Shown: one piece after another, positions 9,840 through 19,374 of the stretch
Position numbering within the stretch: position 1 is the stretch's first letter
How the letters are laid out: every line of letters begins with the position of its first letter
Program-made: the position numbers and the translations under genes
The notes under the pieces: generated by a model
What the model was told of the DNA's origin: nothing
Database searches by the model: none
What the model saw: the letters and a program-made list of their open reading frames with translations, nothing else
Assembly (NCBI RefSeq): GCF_000003605.2
Contig: NW_003115454.1
Span: 333,020-353,407, forward strand
DNA from: Saccoglossus kowalevskii
Taxonomy: Eukaryota > Hemichordata > Enteropneusta > Harrimaniidae
DNA length: 20,388 bases
Reading direction: 5' to 3'

Positions 9840-9919
9840 AATTTTGAATTATGTTACTGCGGCTCAAACAACAATCAATCGTACGTACATACTGATTATA
9901 GTTTCCAGATTAGGTAACA

Positions 9920-11100
9920 TTTTTCAGTTATGTAAAATGTCCATGAAGATTCCAATAATTACAGTTATCACATCTTTTAAATTTAGTTTCCGCTTTAGCA
10001 TATTAATTGGTTGTACCCGTTGAATGGCCTGTCTCCCACTGTGTAATGTTGTAATCCGATAGAAATGTACACAATGTCTCTTCGTTTCTTCGTTGGATAA
10101 TGATTGTGATTTAGCAGATATTCCAACTAACGCACATAATTCTGAATTCTGCCGATTGCAACTTCATTAAATGCATGTACGAAGATTTGATTAGAGCGTG
10201 TGGCAGACATCAGAAGCCGCTACTTAACGAATAATTGGAATATGTACTTTTTCGTATGCAGTTGTTACTTTATTGTCATTTCCCAGTTTGCTTCAACAAA
10301 TTAACACGCAATACATAGATCAACTAACGAGCGCTAATTGGTTGGCTTACACACATGATACAATACAATTATCTAACAATTTGCATATCACTAAATTCAC
10401 CAAGCGAACATTTTATAAGACAGACAGACAAACGGATGGGCTAACTACTTAGCTCCCTGTAAATTCTACATAATATAAACATAATTGTCTGTGCTACATG
10501 TGTAACATGCCACAACCATCAAATTCATTTCTTTCCCTCGACAAACAACGATTTATTTAAGTTTTTGAATTTAGCAAACGGAATATAATCCAACTGAACT
10601 TTCTACAACAGAATGTAGTGACGTGTTTGCTAAACGTAAACAGCACACAACATGTAGGTCGAATCTTTCAGGTTCTTCGAGTTCATTTTTCGCTCATTTT
10701 TCATACTAATTTCATGATTCATTGCGTAGGTTCACATTTGTTGGCGCCGAAAATGATCATCTGTCAACAATTACCGCTGACATCGATGTACATTCATCGT
10801 GCTGACAAGAGTCACGTTCCTTACAATGGATAGTTCTGTGGGAATTAAATCTCATAGGATCTGGCCAAGTTTAACCGCCAAAATTGCCGAACACACACAA
10901 TGACGAAACCATATGGTTTCCCCGAAGAATGCATTTGAGAATCACTGTTTATAACTGTACGGTCATCAAATAGATAGCTTTATATGACGGTATCTTGATG
11001 GTATAACACCCACTACGATGTATTTATTTTTATTTATTTTATCGTACGATATACAATTTTTAACTCAATTATAGTTCCCGTTAAAAAAAAATACAACAAA
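9920..11100. other. Non-coding stretch, no gene seen
   Basis: No convincing exon was found. There is a short GACA run near 10422-10432 and T/A-rich low-complexity sequence at 11022-11042. The 10618-10833 open frame has no recognisable feature. Confidence 0.45.
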
Positions 11101-11103
11101 CGC

Positions 11104-11162
11104 ACAAACAAATGACTAAATAAGTAAACAAATGACTAAATAAGTAAACAAATGACTAAATT
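11104..11162 (+). repeat. 20-bp tandem repeat, nearly three copies
   Basis: The unit AATGACTAAATAAGTAAACA repeats almost exactly, with the third copy cut off at AATGACTAAA and running into A/T-rich low-complexity sequence. This is a simple minisatellite. Confidence 0.85.
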
Positions 11163-11377
11163 TAATAAAAAAATAAATAAATATAAGTCTGACAAGTACA
11201 GCATTGTTTGACAAAAATAAAAGCTGCACTTCAGGTAGAATGAACGCCTCTACCCGCCCCTTTAAAACAGGCATGGAAATCAATTGTAGTGATCAGGTTT
11301 CATTGTTGTCACGTGGTAACGGGTGGTTATTGAATGTTGTGGTGCTTCTGATTACAGACGTGTAATCTTATTTTCAG

Positions 11378-11395
11378 ATCGCAGTGATATAATCA
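11378..11395 (+). CDS. Candidate 18-nt micro-exon, phase 1 on both sides
   Basis: A strong acceptor (TCTTATTTTCAG, ending at 11377) and a consensus donor (GTAAGT at 11396-11401) enclose only 18 bases. Entered in phase 1 they complete one codon, add five (R, S, D, I, I) and leave one base. The micro-exon is therefore symmetrical and could be included or skipped between the exon at 7408 and the exon at 19199 without changing frame. Micro-exons of this kind are known in other animals, including the secreted micro-exon gene products of schistosomes. That comparison is only an analogy. The two sites could also be unrelated chance signals, and no transcript data are available. Confidence 0.2.
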
Positions 11396-11709
11396 GTAAG
11401 TTTAATTGAATTTTCTCGTGACTTTGAACACATCTTCGACAGAAATTGACAAAAAGTGTCCATCAAACGCGCGTGATCGATACAAAGAATTATCTTTCTC
11501 ATAAAGACGCGAGTGCGTCCCTGGACAACAGCGCATCAGTACTTTTGGTTGGAGTGATAAGGACAGATGTCCTTCAATTCAGAAGCGTGAACTTCAATAT
11601 GTTTTTATTATTAGAAGATTTTTCAAATCTTTTATTTTAATTATAAACTGAATACTCATGGAGGCATCTGCTTCCCTGCTTTATTGTAAGCTTAGTTCAC
11701 ATGCCTGGG

Positions 11710-11725
11710 TTGATGACGTCATCAA
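11710..11725. promoter_or_regulatory. 16-bp perfect palindrome centred on a consensus CRE
   Basis: TTGATGACGTCATCAA reads the same on both strands and contains TGACGTCA (11714-11721), the consensus site for CREB/ATF bZIP dimers. It is one of four exact octamers between 11714 and 15173. Confidence 0.45.
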
Positions 11726-11975
11726 ATGATTCGTTTTACGATGTTAGTTTTGTGCATGAATCATTGTTTTGTTTCATTTGATCAAACAATTTGATTAATT
11801 AATCTAGGAAAATGTATTAGACCGACTTGTTATATATTATCGGTATATACCAGTCGAGTTGCATGAACCGCTCCGTTACGGATTTGAGAATTTAACCCCG
11901 TAACATTTCTAAATGTGTTTGGTGTAACCGCCGACGTGGTATACTGTCCGCCATGTCATTCATTCCACTTTCTGT

Positions 11976-12356
11976 CACGTGTGACACCGATAATAACGCA
12001 AGAAATTCGATTATGTTTTACGTTCAAAGTAAATTGAGAATACCCTTGGTTTATGACTCCATCAACTGACGTTAACCCGATATACGCCATGTGTCACGTG
12101 GATTTGAATGTAATAAATAAATAGGGTCAATACAGATCACTCACATTGTGTTAGATGGAAATTGAATATACATCGTAGTCGTGGCAATAAACTTAATAGC
12201 TTATTGTGAGTGTAGAGTTAAGTGTCACGTGATATTTTTAACAAAATCGTTTATTCTAGTACATACATATTAAATTGTCCTCTGAATATATTATCAATGA
12301 TTCTTACGTAACGACTTTCATTCTGTAAATAATAAACACAACAATGTAGTCACGTG
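11976..12356. promoter_or_regulatory. Cluster of four CACGTG E-boxes at near-regular spacing
   Basis: CACGTG occurs at 11976-11981, 12095-12100, 12226-12231 and 12351-12356, that is 119, 131 and 125 bases apart, each preceded by GT. A fifth GTCACGTG lies at 11310-11315. This is the class of site bound by bHLH factors such as USF, MITF/TFE, MYC or CLOCK. The flanks do not align as a clear tandem repeat, so duplication alone does not obviously explain the spacing. Confidence 0.4.
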
Positions 12357-12440
12357 GTATACTTTTTCGCATTTATTTCAGCGATTATTGAACATTACTC
12401 CACATTTGAATTGTTAAATGATAGTAACCTTTGAGCTCTT

Positions 12441-12482
12441 TGACGTCACAGCCAATCATTGCCAGTTTGCACTGTATAACAC
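12441..12482 (+). promoter_or_regulatory. CRE plus CCAAT box, promoter-like
   Basis: TGACGTCA (12441-12448) is followed two bases later by GCCAATCA, and CTGTATAACA lies about 20 bases further on as a weak TATA candidate. CRE next to CCAAT is a common animal promoter arrangement. No open frame or 5' exon can be tied to it. Confidence 0.25.
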
Positions 12483-13221
12483 ACGCACACGTTTCCATAT
12501 TTGAAAAATTTTATCGTAGAAAATATGACATTTTGTGAATTTAAAGAATTAAAGAATAGTACATAAAAATGTGCAAAAATGCATTTTGGCGGTAAAACAA
12601 AAATGGTTTACAGTGAGTTAACATATTGCTGTACGCGAATCATGGACACGTTTTAGTTCGTGACATGCCCGCAGATGGTTACAGATTTACATATTTTAGT
12701 ATAAAAATGTCGTTAATGCAACCATACTTGTAGTATCGTATTATGTATTGCTGATAAAAGATTCGGATTCATATGTTGAAAACACGCGGTATACCTGTTT
12801 GATTATTTGATTTACATATCACATCGTATTATAAAGTGGCTATTGATTTTCACGTTCGGAATCCCTAATACTCTCGCCGCTGAAGTGAAACATCAAAGGA
12901 TAGAGTCTATAGATTAATCGAATATTTTATAGTGTACTTAAACGTTGAATAATGAGTCAATCCTGCTAAAATGTGTCGCATTATGTATATGATGAGATAT
13001 TGACCAATGCCTTGACATATACTGTAAGTAGGTAAGTGTAGCGAGCTGGTTCGTGTTACTGGTCTGCTCAACACTGGCGTAAATATTCATAATTCAAAAA
13101 CAAACAAAAAATAAAGGCGCCGATAAAATATACAGTGCGCGACGCCAAATTAGTCAAATAGTCGCATTATTTATACAATGAAAATTTCTACTAGAAGTCT
13201 ATCTGCTTACAGTATAATAAC

Positions 13222-13353
13222 TATATAATCTCACGGTATTCCTCACTTGTGTGACGTCATCTTGAACTCATGTGTCTCGCAGTAATATTGCCGATATACA
13301 GGGTGTCAATCGTCACTGATTGCGTCACCCCCGAAATACCGAGAGATTATATA
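13222..13353. mobile_element. Short foldback (MITE-like) element
   Basis: The arm at 13222-13240 (TATATAATCTCACGGTATT) and the arm at 13335-13353 are reverse complements with one mismatch in 19. Inside, GTGACG-x-x-ATC on the left also pairs with GATTGCGTCAC on the right. At about 132 bases with no coding capacity, this fits a miniature inverted-repeat element. Arms beginning in TA repeats would suit TA-targeting Tc1/mariner-type transposases, but target duplications cannot be told apart from the TA-rich arms. Confidence 0.5.
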
Positions 13354-13360
13354 TAAATAT

Positions 13361-14593
13361 TTTGGATGTCAAGTATCACTTAACCTCACTATAAAGGCGC
13401 ACTGACCTACATGATCCATGATTCCATGCAGAAGCCTATACGTTTATTTTTTATCGCACCCAGTTGTCTCACTAAACATATTATAGTAAAACAACAAAGC
13501 CCTGTGCGGCCATATCTTCACAATGAAGCGTTTCAGCTGCTCTAATTGGAACTAAATGTTACGTGAAACGATGTCTCTATTTCCAATATGTTAATTCAAC
13601 TACCATACAATGTGCATTGATATACCATATGTGTTGACACAAATATGTCAGAGTTGTACTACACATACCTTGTACCTAGCAACCAACATGGTTGAATATT
13701 GTGAGCATGTGACAAACACACATCATAGTGTTTAGCTTTTGAATCTCAATTTGTAAGGTAAAGGGCAAGTTTGATTGGAATTACAATGGTAAGGATTATA
13801 TTTTGATAGTTGGGAACGATGTACTGCAAGTATGCTAAGTGGGTGGCGCAATGCATTCTGGGAATACATGGATCAACCAATGAATTACCGCTTCAGATCA
13901 CCGTATTATAAAATATGCAATGCATCCGGGCATTGTATGACGTAATACCAATACAATGACTGATACGCTATCTTGATCTATTGGCCCATAACATGCATAA
14001 TATTCGATATGTACACTGTCAAGTAGATTCACCCGTAAAGCTAAAAAACTTACTCAAATGCAATTAAAACACTTCACATTGAGGTATACCTATATCCTCT
14101 ATTGCAAGGTTTGACAAATCCCTGTTAAAATTGCGAAAATATGCATAAATCGCTGTTTTCTCAATAGAATAAAAAAATGTATATATTTGTTTGTTTGTTT
14201 GTGAATTGTATTTATCAAATTTGGGTAGGTTTAATACAAAAAAATTTGGTTGGCACAAAAAAGACCCTCGTTTTTCAATTCCCATCTTGTACAATAGCTA
14301 TCAACTTAACTATACTGTGCCAGAAGAGCGTGTGTTTTTTTTTATAATAAAATTAGGCCCTATTCCTCGAGGTGTTACTATATCACAGTAAATTATGATT
14401 ATGGTTAATTATTTCTGCAAAAATTATAGACGGTTAGATAACACCTATACCACTGTTAATTTAACTAAACAGTGTCAAAACCAGACTATTGTGCTTGGAC
14501 CTTATAGCATATTATGCACATAAACATTGAGAATTTGACTTTCAGGAGACGAGCTTCGGGTCTCCCGAACGTTTACTGAGCTCATCTGTGTAA
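13361..14593. other. Non-coding stretch between two foldback elements
   Basis: No supported gene. There is a (TTTG)4 microsatellite at about 14187-14202, a GCATTCTGGGAAT motif resembling a ZNF143-type promoter site at about 13852-13864, and a 6-bp hairpin GGAGAC/GTCTCC at 14545-14565. The overlapping open frames at 14064-14294 and 14191-14391 on opposite strands are low-complexity and look like chance. Confidence 0.4.
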
Positions 14594-14897
14594 GAAAGGG
14601 GGTCGATTTAACTTCCGGTCATCTGGGAGCACGTTTACCTCAATTTTTCGCAAGTTGAGTAGACATGACTGTTTGTTAACTCCACAAAATATCTCAGTAC
14701 AAATATGCATACGAATGCCAAAATGATATAAAATATATTTTGTCCAACTTTATTGTGTGCGTATGAACGAAGAATATTGTTTTCTATATTTTATTAAACT
14801 GTCGTGAACTTTCAAAGATAACAAACACAACCGGTATAGTATATATTACGTATTACTGCTGACCGGAAGTGGATCTACGTCGATTCGACCCCCTTTC
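14594..14897. mobile_element. Foldback (MITE-like) element with paired ETS-type sites
   Basis: Three nested pairs of exact inverted repeats define the element: GAAAGGGGGTCGA at 14594-14606 with its complement at 14885-14897; ACTTCCGGTCA at 14611-14621 with TGACCGGAAGT at 14860-14870; and TGTTTGTTA at 14670-14678 with TAACAAACA at 14819-14827. The whole is about 304 bases with an AT-rich, non-coding centre, so it looks non-autonomous. ACCGGAAGT is the strong consensus for GABP/ELK-type ETS factors, and one copy sits in each arm facing opposite ways. Target-site duplications were not evident. Confidence 0.6.
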
Positions 14898-17060
14898 GCG
14901 TGCATAGTAACTAAGCAACCAGAAAACTAGAAAGTCATCTATCAATGATGTCAGAATGCTGCATATTGAAATATTTTGATGTCCCGATTACCACGCACTT
15001 AATTACGTTTTCGACCAATCATTTATCAATATCATTGATTTGCGGCAAAATAAATGCATTATCATAAATACTTATTAAGGAAAAGCTCCAACAAATAACA
15101 TGATTAGAGTATTTATGGTTGTTGGAAATACGTTCATTAAACGCTGTAATTTCGGAAAGGGCATTTGACGTCAACCAGTCCAGGTGGCTAAACAGAATTG
15201 TTACTCCCACTTGCTTTATTTAATAAGTAATATATTTAACAAATGCGGCATTTCCATCACGGGAAACGCATCATAAATACCAACACAAAGCAAGGCAGGA
15301 CTAGTTCCTATTTTATTAATACCACATACAAAATTGTCGTAAATTATAATTTCGCCAAGGACATAACTTTTAATCTTCTCAATAGCCTTGGGGATTGTAT
15401 TAATTCAATTTAGATTTTGTAGATTCAGTTAGTCGTAAACCTTAATTCGGGGGCGTTGAGATTTATTGCATTAATATTGTATTGATAGGCCTGGTTTATC
15501 TGAGTGGTGCGCTACGTATTCTATCAAATCCCCATTCTGAGTTATCTTGTATTGTTCTGCAGTGCTTTGTTAGATTCTGTGTTTCAGTGATTGTAATGTT
15601 ACGCTACCCAGTAACATAGAACAAGCTGCACTAACTGACAAGGCGACACCTGTTCACCGTGTGCGTCTTGCCGGAGAAGTCGAGCAAACTGTTAAACAGT
15701 CAAGCTGTATTTTACGAGTATCGGATTTGGAAATAATCACCAAGTAAAAAGAGCTTCGTCGGTGACACAAATTATATTATATATATCCGTAATGTATGAA
15801 ATATGTGAATATCATGAACCTCGAGTGTAATCTTAATGGCAGTAAAGCACGTCATATAAACCTGAAACGACGATTTACAATTAAATTAACATTTAAAACA
15901 TTTGCACATAAAACACAATATTTTGCTTGTATATACTAATCCGTTTATTTGACATCGATTAAGTTAGAATTAAAACAATAGCGTGATAGAGTTTATGCTG
16001 TTGGAAAAGGTGGAACAACTACTCTTAAACGCTCCTTCTTTATTTACTAATTAATTTGTACATGTTATATATTGCCTATGTTCACTCCTAATATAGTTCA
16101 ATAAGGAAGAGTATTCAGATATACTATACTGGCCTCTCTTCAATTACTAGAAAGCAGAGCTAAGCTTTGCAAACACCATTTAACGGGGTACCAATTCCAG
16201 GACAATGCAATTTTCGTCTGTGATATAAATACATCGGTAATTTTTCAAAAAGACGCTAATCTAATTATTAATCAATAAACACCTTTTTCATGATTAAAAA
16301 ACCCGCATATTACACAAAGCAACTGTTAGCAAACGTTATTACTCGCTTTAGAACGTAGTAAGGATGTTTTTATTTGAAGACACAGAAAGTAGCAAAATTA
16401 GATAACGTCTTTCATTGTCGAAGCCAGTAGGAATGTTGATTGAAGAACGATTCAAGGGTTTCACTTAATTTTGTTTTGATTTTTTTTGACATTTTATCAA
16501 GCACATGCATAGAATCTGTTTGTTAAGCCCGGGCTTAATCTAGCTTTAAACTTCAATGGAAATCTGTTAAGGAGATTCAACACTGTATATGCACGAGGTA
16601 GTGATTACGGTTAAGGTATATGAAAGACTATCTCCTTGATTCCCTTCTCACTTATCGGGGATGCATGCATTCTACGGCCTTGCTAAGTGTAATGCTTTCG
16701 CACAATAAACGCGACTGTGATTGTTATTACATAAGTCCAATTCTTATGAAATATAATTACTAGCCTAGAGCTTCCCCATGAATAATATTAAAAAAACCCG
16801 TAGAACTATATCTATAAATTCCGTTATTTGTGTCGAGTGTACGTCCATAAAGACCATGTGATGAGCTAGTAATTAGCACATTGCGTGTTCGATTTCATGC
16901 ATGTAATAACTGCCTGGCTGGAACTCATTTACACAAAATTGAGAGTCGGTATATCACAATATGATATGCTTGACGCCTGGTTTCGTCATTTGTTAACAGC
17001 GGCGTGTTATTAGGGAATTGACAAAAACGTTAACCACCCGGGAATCTCGAGAGGAAATGA
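14898..17060. other. Non-coding stretch before the minisatellite
   Basis: No supported gene. A fourth exact TGACGTCA lies at 15166-15173. A 7-bp stem (ATGTTAC/GTAACAT) lies at 15596-15617. A TGTTTCAG acceptor-like site at about 15579-15586 opens into a frame that stops quickly in each phase. The palindrome at 16523-16538 is listed separately. Confidence 0.45.
16523..16538. repeat. 16-bp perfect GC-centred palindrome
   Basis: TTAAGCCCGGGCTTAA is a perfect palindrome with no loop, unusual for its CCCGGG centre in AT-rich surroundings. It could be a dimeric protein site or chance. Confidence 0.5.
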
Positions 17061-17824
17061 AATTTAGTAGCGGATTTGGGTAGTAGTGACGCACTTTGAA
17101 TCGTTTCCCACATTCAATGACGTAATCACTTGGCTGCAATTTAGTAGCTGATTTGTGTAGTAGTGACGCACTCTGAATCCTTCCCCACATTCAGTAACGT
17201 AATCAGTTGATTGCAATTTAGCAGCGGATTTGTGTAGTAGTGACGCACTTTGAATCGTTTCCCACATTCAGTGACGTAATCACTTGGCTGCAATTTAGTA
17301 GCGGATTTGTGTAGTAAACGCACTTTGAATCGTTTCCCACATTCAGTGACGTAATCACTTGGCTGCGATTTAGTAGCGGATTTGTGTAGTAGTGACGCAA
17401 TTTGAATCGTTTCCCACATTCAGAGACGTAATCTCTTGGTTGCAATTTAGCAGCGGATTTGTGTAGTAGTGACGCAATTTGAATCGTTTCTCACATTCAG
17501 AGACGTAATCTCTTGGTTGCAATTTAGCAGCGGATTTGTGTAGTAGTGACGCACTTTGAATCGTTTCCCACATTCAGAGACGTAATCTCTTGGTTGCAAT
17601 TTAGCAGCGGATTTGTGTAGTAGTGACGCAATTTGAATCGTTTCCCACATTCAGTGACGTAATCACTTGGTTGCAATTTAGCAGCGGCTTTAGTAGTGAC
17701 GCAATTTGAATCGTTTCCCACATTCAGTGACGTAATCACTTGGTTGTAATTTAGCAGCGGCTTTGTGTAGTAGTAACGCACTTTGAATTCTTTCCCATAT
17801 TCAGTGACGTAATCGTTTTGATGC
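17061..17824. repeat. Minisatellite: ten copies of a 77-bp unit with a covarying palindrome
   Basis: Copies begin (AATTTAG, or GATTTAG in the fifth) at 17061, 17138, 17215, 17292, 17367, 17444, 17521, 17598, 17675 and 17748. Lengths are 77 except for the fourth (75) and ninth (73). Each unit contains a stem near its end. Copies 3, 4, 8 and 9 have AGTGA-CGTAA-TCACT, while copies 5, 6 and 7 have AGAGA-CGTAA-TCTCT, so both arms changed and pairing was kept. The outer copies (1, 2, 10) have mismatched arms, as expected when array edges escape homogenisation. The minus strand is open across copies only because 77 is not a multiple of 3, so reading rotates through the frames. I do not regard it as coding. 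Confidence 0.95.
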
Positions 17825-17826
17825 AA

Positions 17827-17862
17827 CTTCCTTTTTTTCTTTTTCTTTCTTTTCTGTTCCGG
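17827..17862 (+). repeat. Pyrimidine-rich tract bordering the minisatellite
   Basis: A nearly uninterrupted C/T run follows the last repeat copy. It may mark the boundary of array expansion, or act as a polypyrimidine tract, but no good AG acceptor with a supported exon follows it closely. Confidence 0.6.
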
Positions 17863-19198
17863 CATTGAATGTCACTGTTGTATTTCTCGACTTTTTTAAT
17901 GTGCAAATTGCAAGTTCTAATGCCGACACAATGATGCATTTGTGCAACAGAAGCCATATTCCTGTTTGGGACTACATGACAGGACGTTGCGGCCACCTCT
18001 CTATCAAATATAAATTTAATGCGTTATCTTTGTGCCAGTCATGCACGGTCAAACACAAGCACCTGTGGAGCTTAAGCAAGGTTCCCCATAAATGGCATTC
18101 GTTTGTGAATGAATCCCGATCAGTGGAATTGGCCTTCCCATTGAGTCTGTGGCACACTCACCAGGGGAGGGATCGATTCTTTTCAGCCTAAGACACACGA
18201 ACTTGGGGTTGAACTTACTACGATGGTGCAAGTACAAACACAATCATAACATACAGCTACAGTACATTTTTCATGGAATGCTACTCGTGTAATTCCTCTT
18301 ATCTCGAAAGCTTGTGGATTAAATTCACGTAGATTACCCGGCGTTATAGGCTTTTCTCTGATCTACATACACGTGGCCATAGGTGTGATGGGACATCTTG
18401 TACTGTCGGTAAACTAAGTGACGTCGTCAAGTACATATCATCTTATCACGGTTCTATATGTATTTCACAAATACAGTGTCACACCTACTGTTGCAAGGTT
18501 AAGAAATGATTTCGGACGAGACTCTCAAATCAAATAATTTGCATATCACAACACGCCATTTGTCAATGTCCATTTCAAGAAAAAGAAAGTTGTCTGCGTG
18601 CAGTGAATAGTTTGTCACAACAATTTGTTCACCCGTGTACGATTTTGAACTGTTCCTGAAACGATGCAAGATAATATCCAACCTGTTAAAAAATATGCTG
18701 TACAAAAAAAATCTAATAGCTACAAACAACCCTTCTTCCAGAACTTATTGAACCAACCAACACCATTGTGTACACATACAGAAGTAAGGGCATTTGTATC
18801 GATTTTCAATTATTAACACAAACGCAGAGAAGAGCATAACAGGTATTTTTTTTAACAAAACTGCTTACAAATTCAAAAATGATGAGTGACAAACGATCTC
18901 CTTTCATTTCTCTCTTTATCATATATTTCTACAACAATTAATTATAAAACACATTTTTGAATTGTTTAACTGTAACTCAGTTCCTTAAGCTTTATTTGTC
19001 CCCAAAAAAAACGTGTTTGTTCATTACGGTGCCAATAAAGCAAATATTTTATTCTTTTTATTATCCAAGGGAAAAATGTTTTTGCTTGGCTCTATTTGAT
19101 GACTGCACATTAGGTGTTTAAGGCTGATCAACTGAGCTTTTGTTTATAAAATGATCGATAATTAATAAATATTAAGTAATTATGCTTGGTCTTTTCAG
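17863..19198. other. Stretch of unknown origin, possible old repeat at 17868-18190
   Basis: From about 17868 to 18190 the sequence is less AT-rich than its surroundings and stays open in one plus frame and in overlapping minus frames. I recognise no protein in any of them. A GATCGATTC near 18170, read on the minus strand as GAATCGATCCCTC, faintly resembles a tRNA-derived SINE box. From 18250 to 19198 I see no gene. Confidence 0.3.
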
Positions 19199-19374
19199 AA
19201 CATTGCTCTGATTCTTTGTGGTTAACTCATTGTTTTTATATGAATCACTATGCTGCTATATATTATTGTACACATAATCTAGACTGTATGTGCAAGTATT
19301 GTGTGATGTTAGGTGGAATATCAATGGATAGCAATTATTTAGCGATGGAAAGAGAGGAGGAGGGAGTCTTTTGA
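19199..19374 (+). CDS. Candidate terminal exon with six cysteines
   Basis: GGTCTTTTCAG ending at 19198 is a good acceptor. Entered in phase 1, the frame runs 58 codons to TGA 19372-19374, and AATAAA follows at 19528-19533. The first part contains six cysteines in the pattern C-x8-C-x11-C-x5-C-x-C-x2-C, followed by a Cys-free tail ending in an acidic run (EREEE). Phase, cysteine content and terminal position suit the last exon of a small secreted disulphide-rich protein, and the phase matches both the signal-peptide exon at 7408 and the micro-exon at 11378. The spacing is not one I recognise as a defensin, WAP, Kunitz or EGF pattern. The intron from 11396 would be about 7.8 kb. The exon may be a chance open frame, and no coding conservation can be tested here. 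Confidence 0.25.

Noticed and set aside
14064-14391. Opposing open frames on both strands at 14064-14294 and 14191-14391
   Set aside because: They overlap across a TTTG microsatellite and A/T runs and have low-complexity residue content.
15586-15720. Possible exon after TGTGTTTCAG
   Set aside because: In the phase needed to follow the phase-1 exons it stops after about ten codons, and the other phases also close early or have no donor of quality.
16993-17865. A ladder of overlapping minus-strand open frames of about 65-113 codons with repeated peptides
   Set aside because: They are the 77-bp repeat read in rotating frames. 77 is not divisible by 3, so each frame continues into another frame of the next copy. 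Copy-length changes of 2 and 4 bases are not frame-preserving, and no start context or splice signal is shared.
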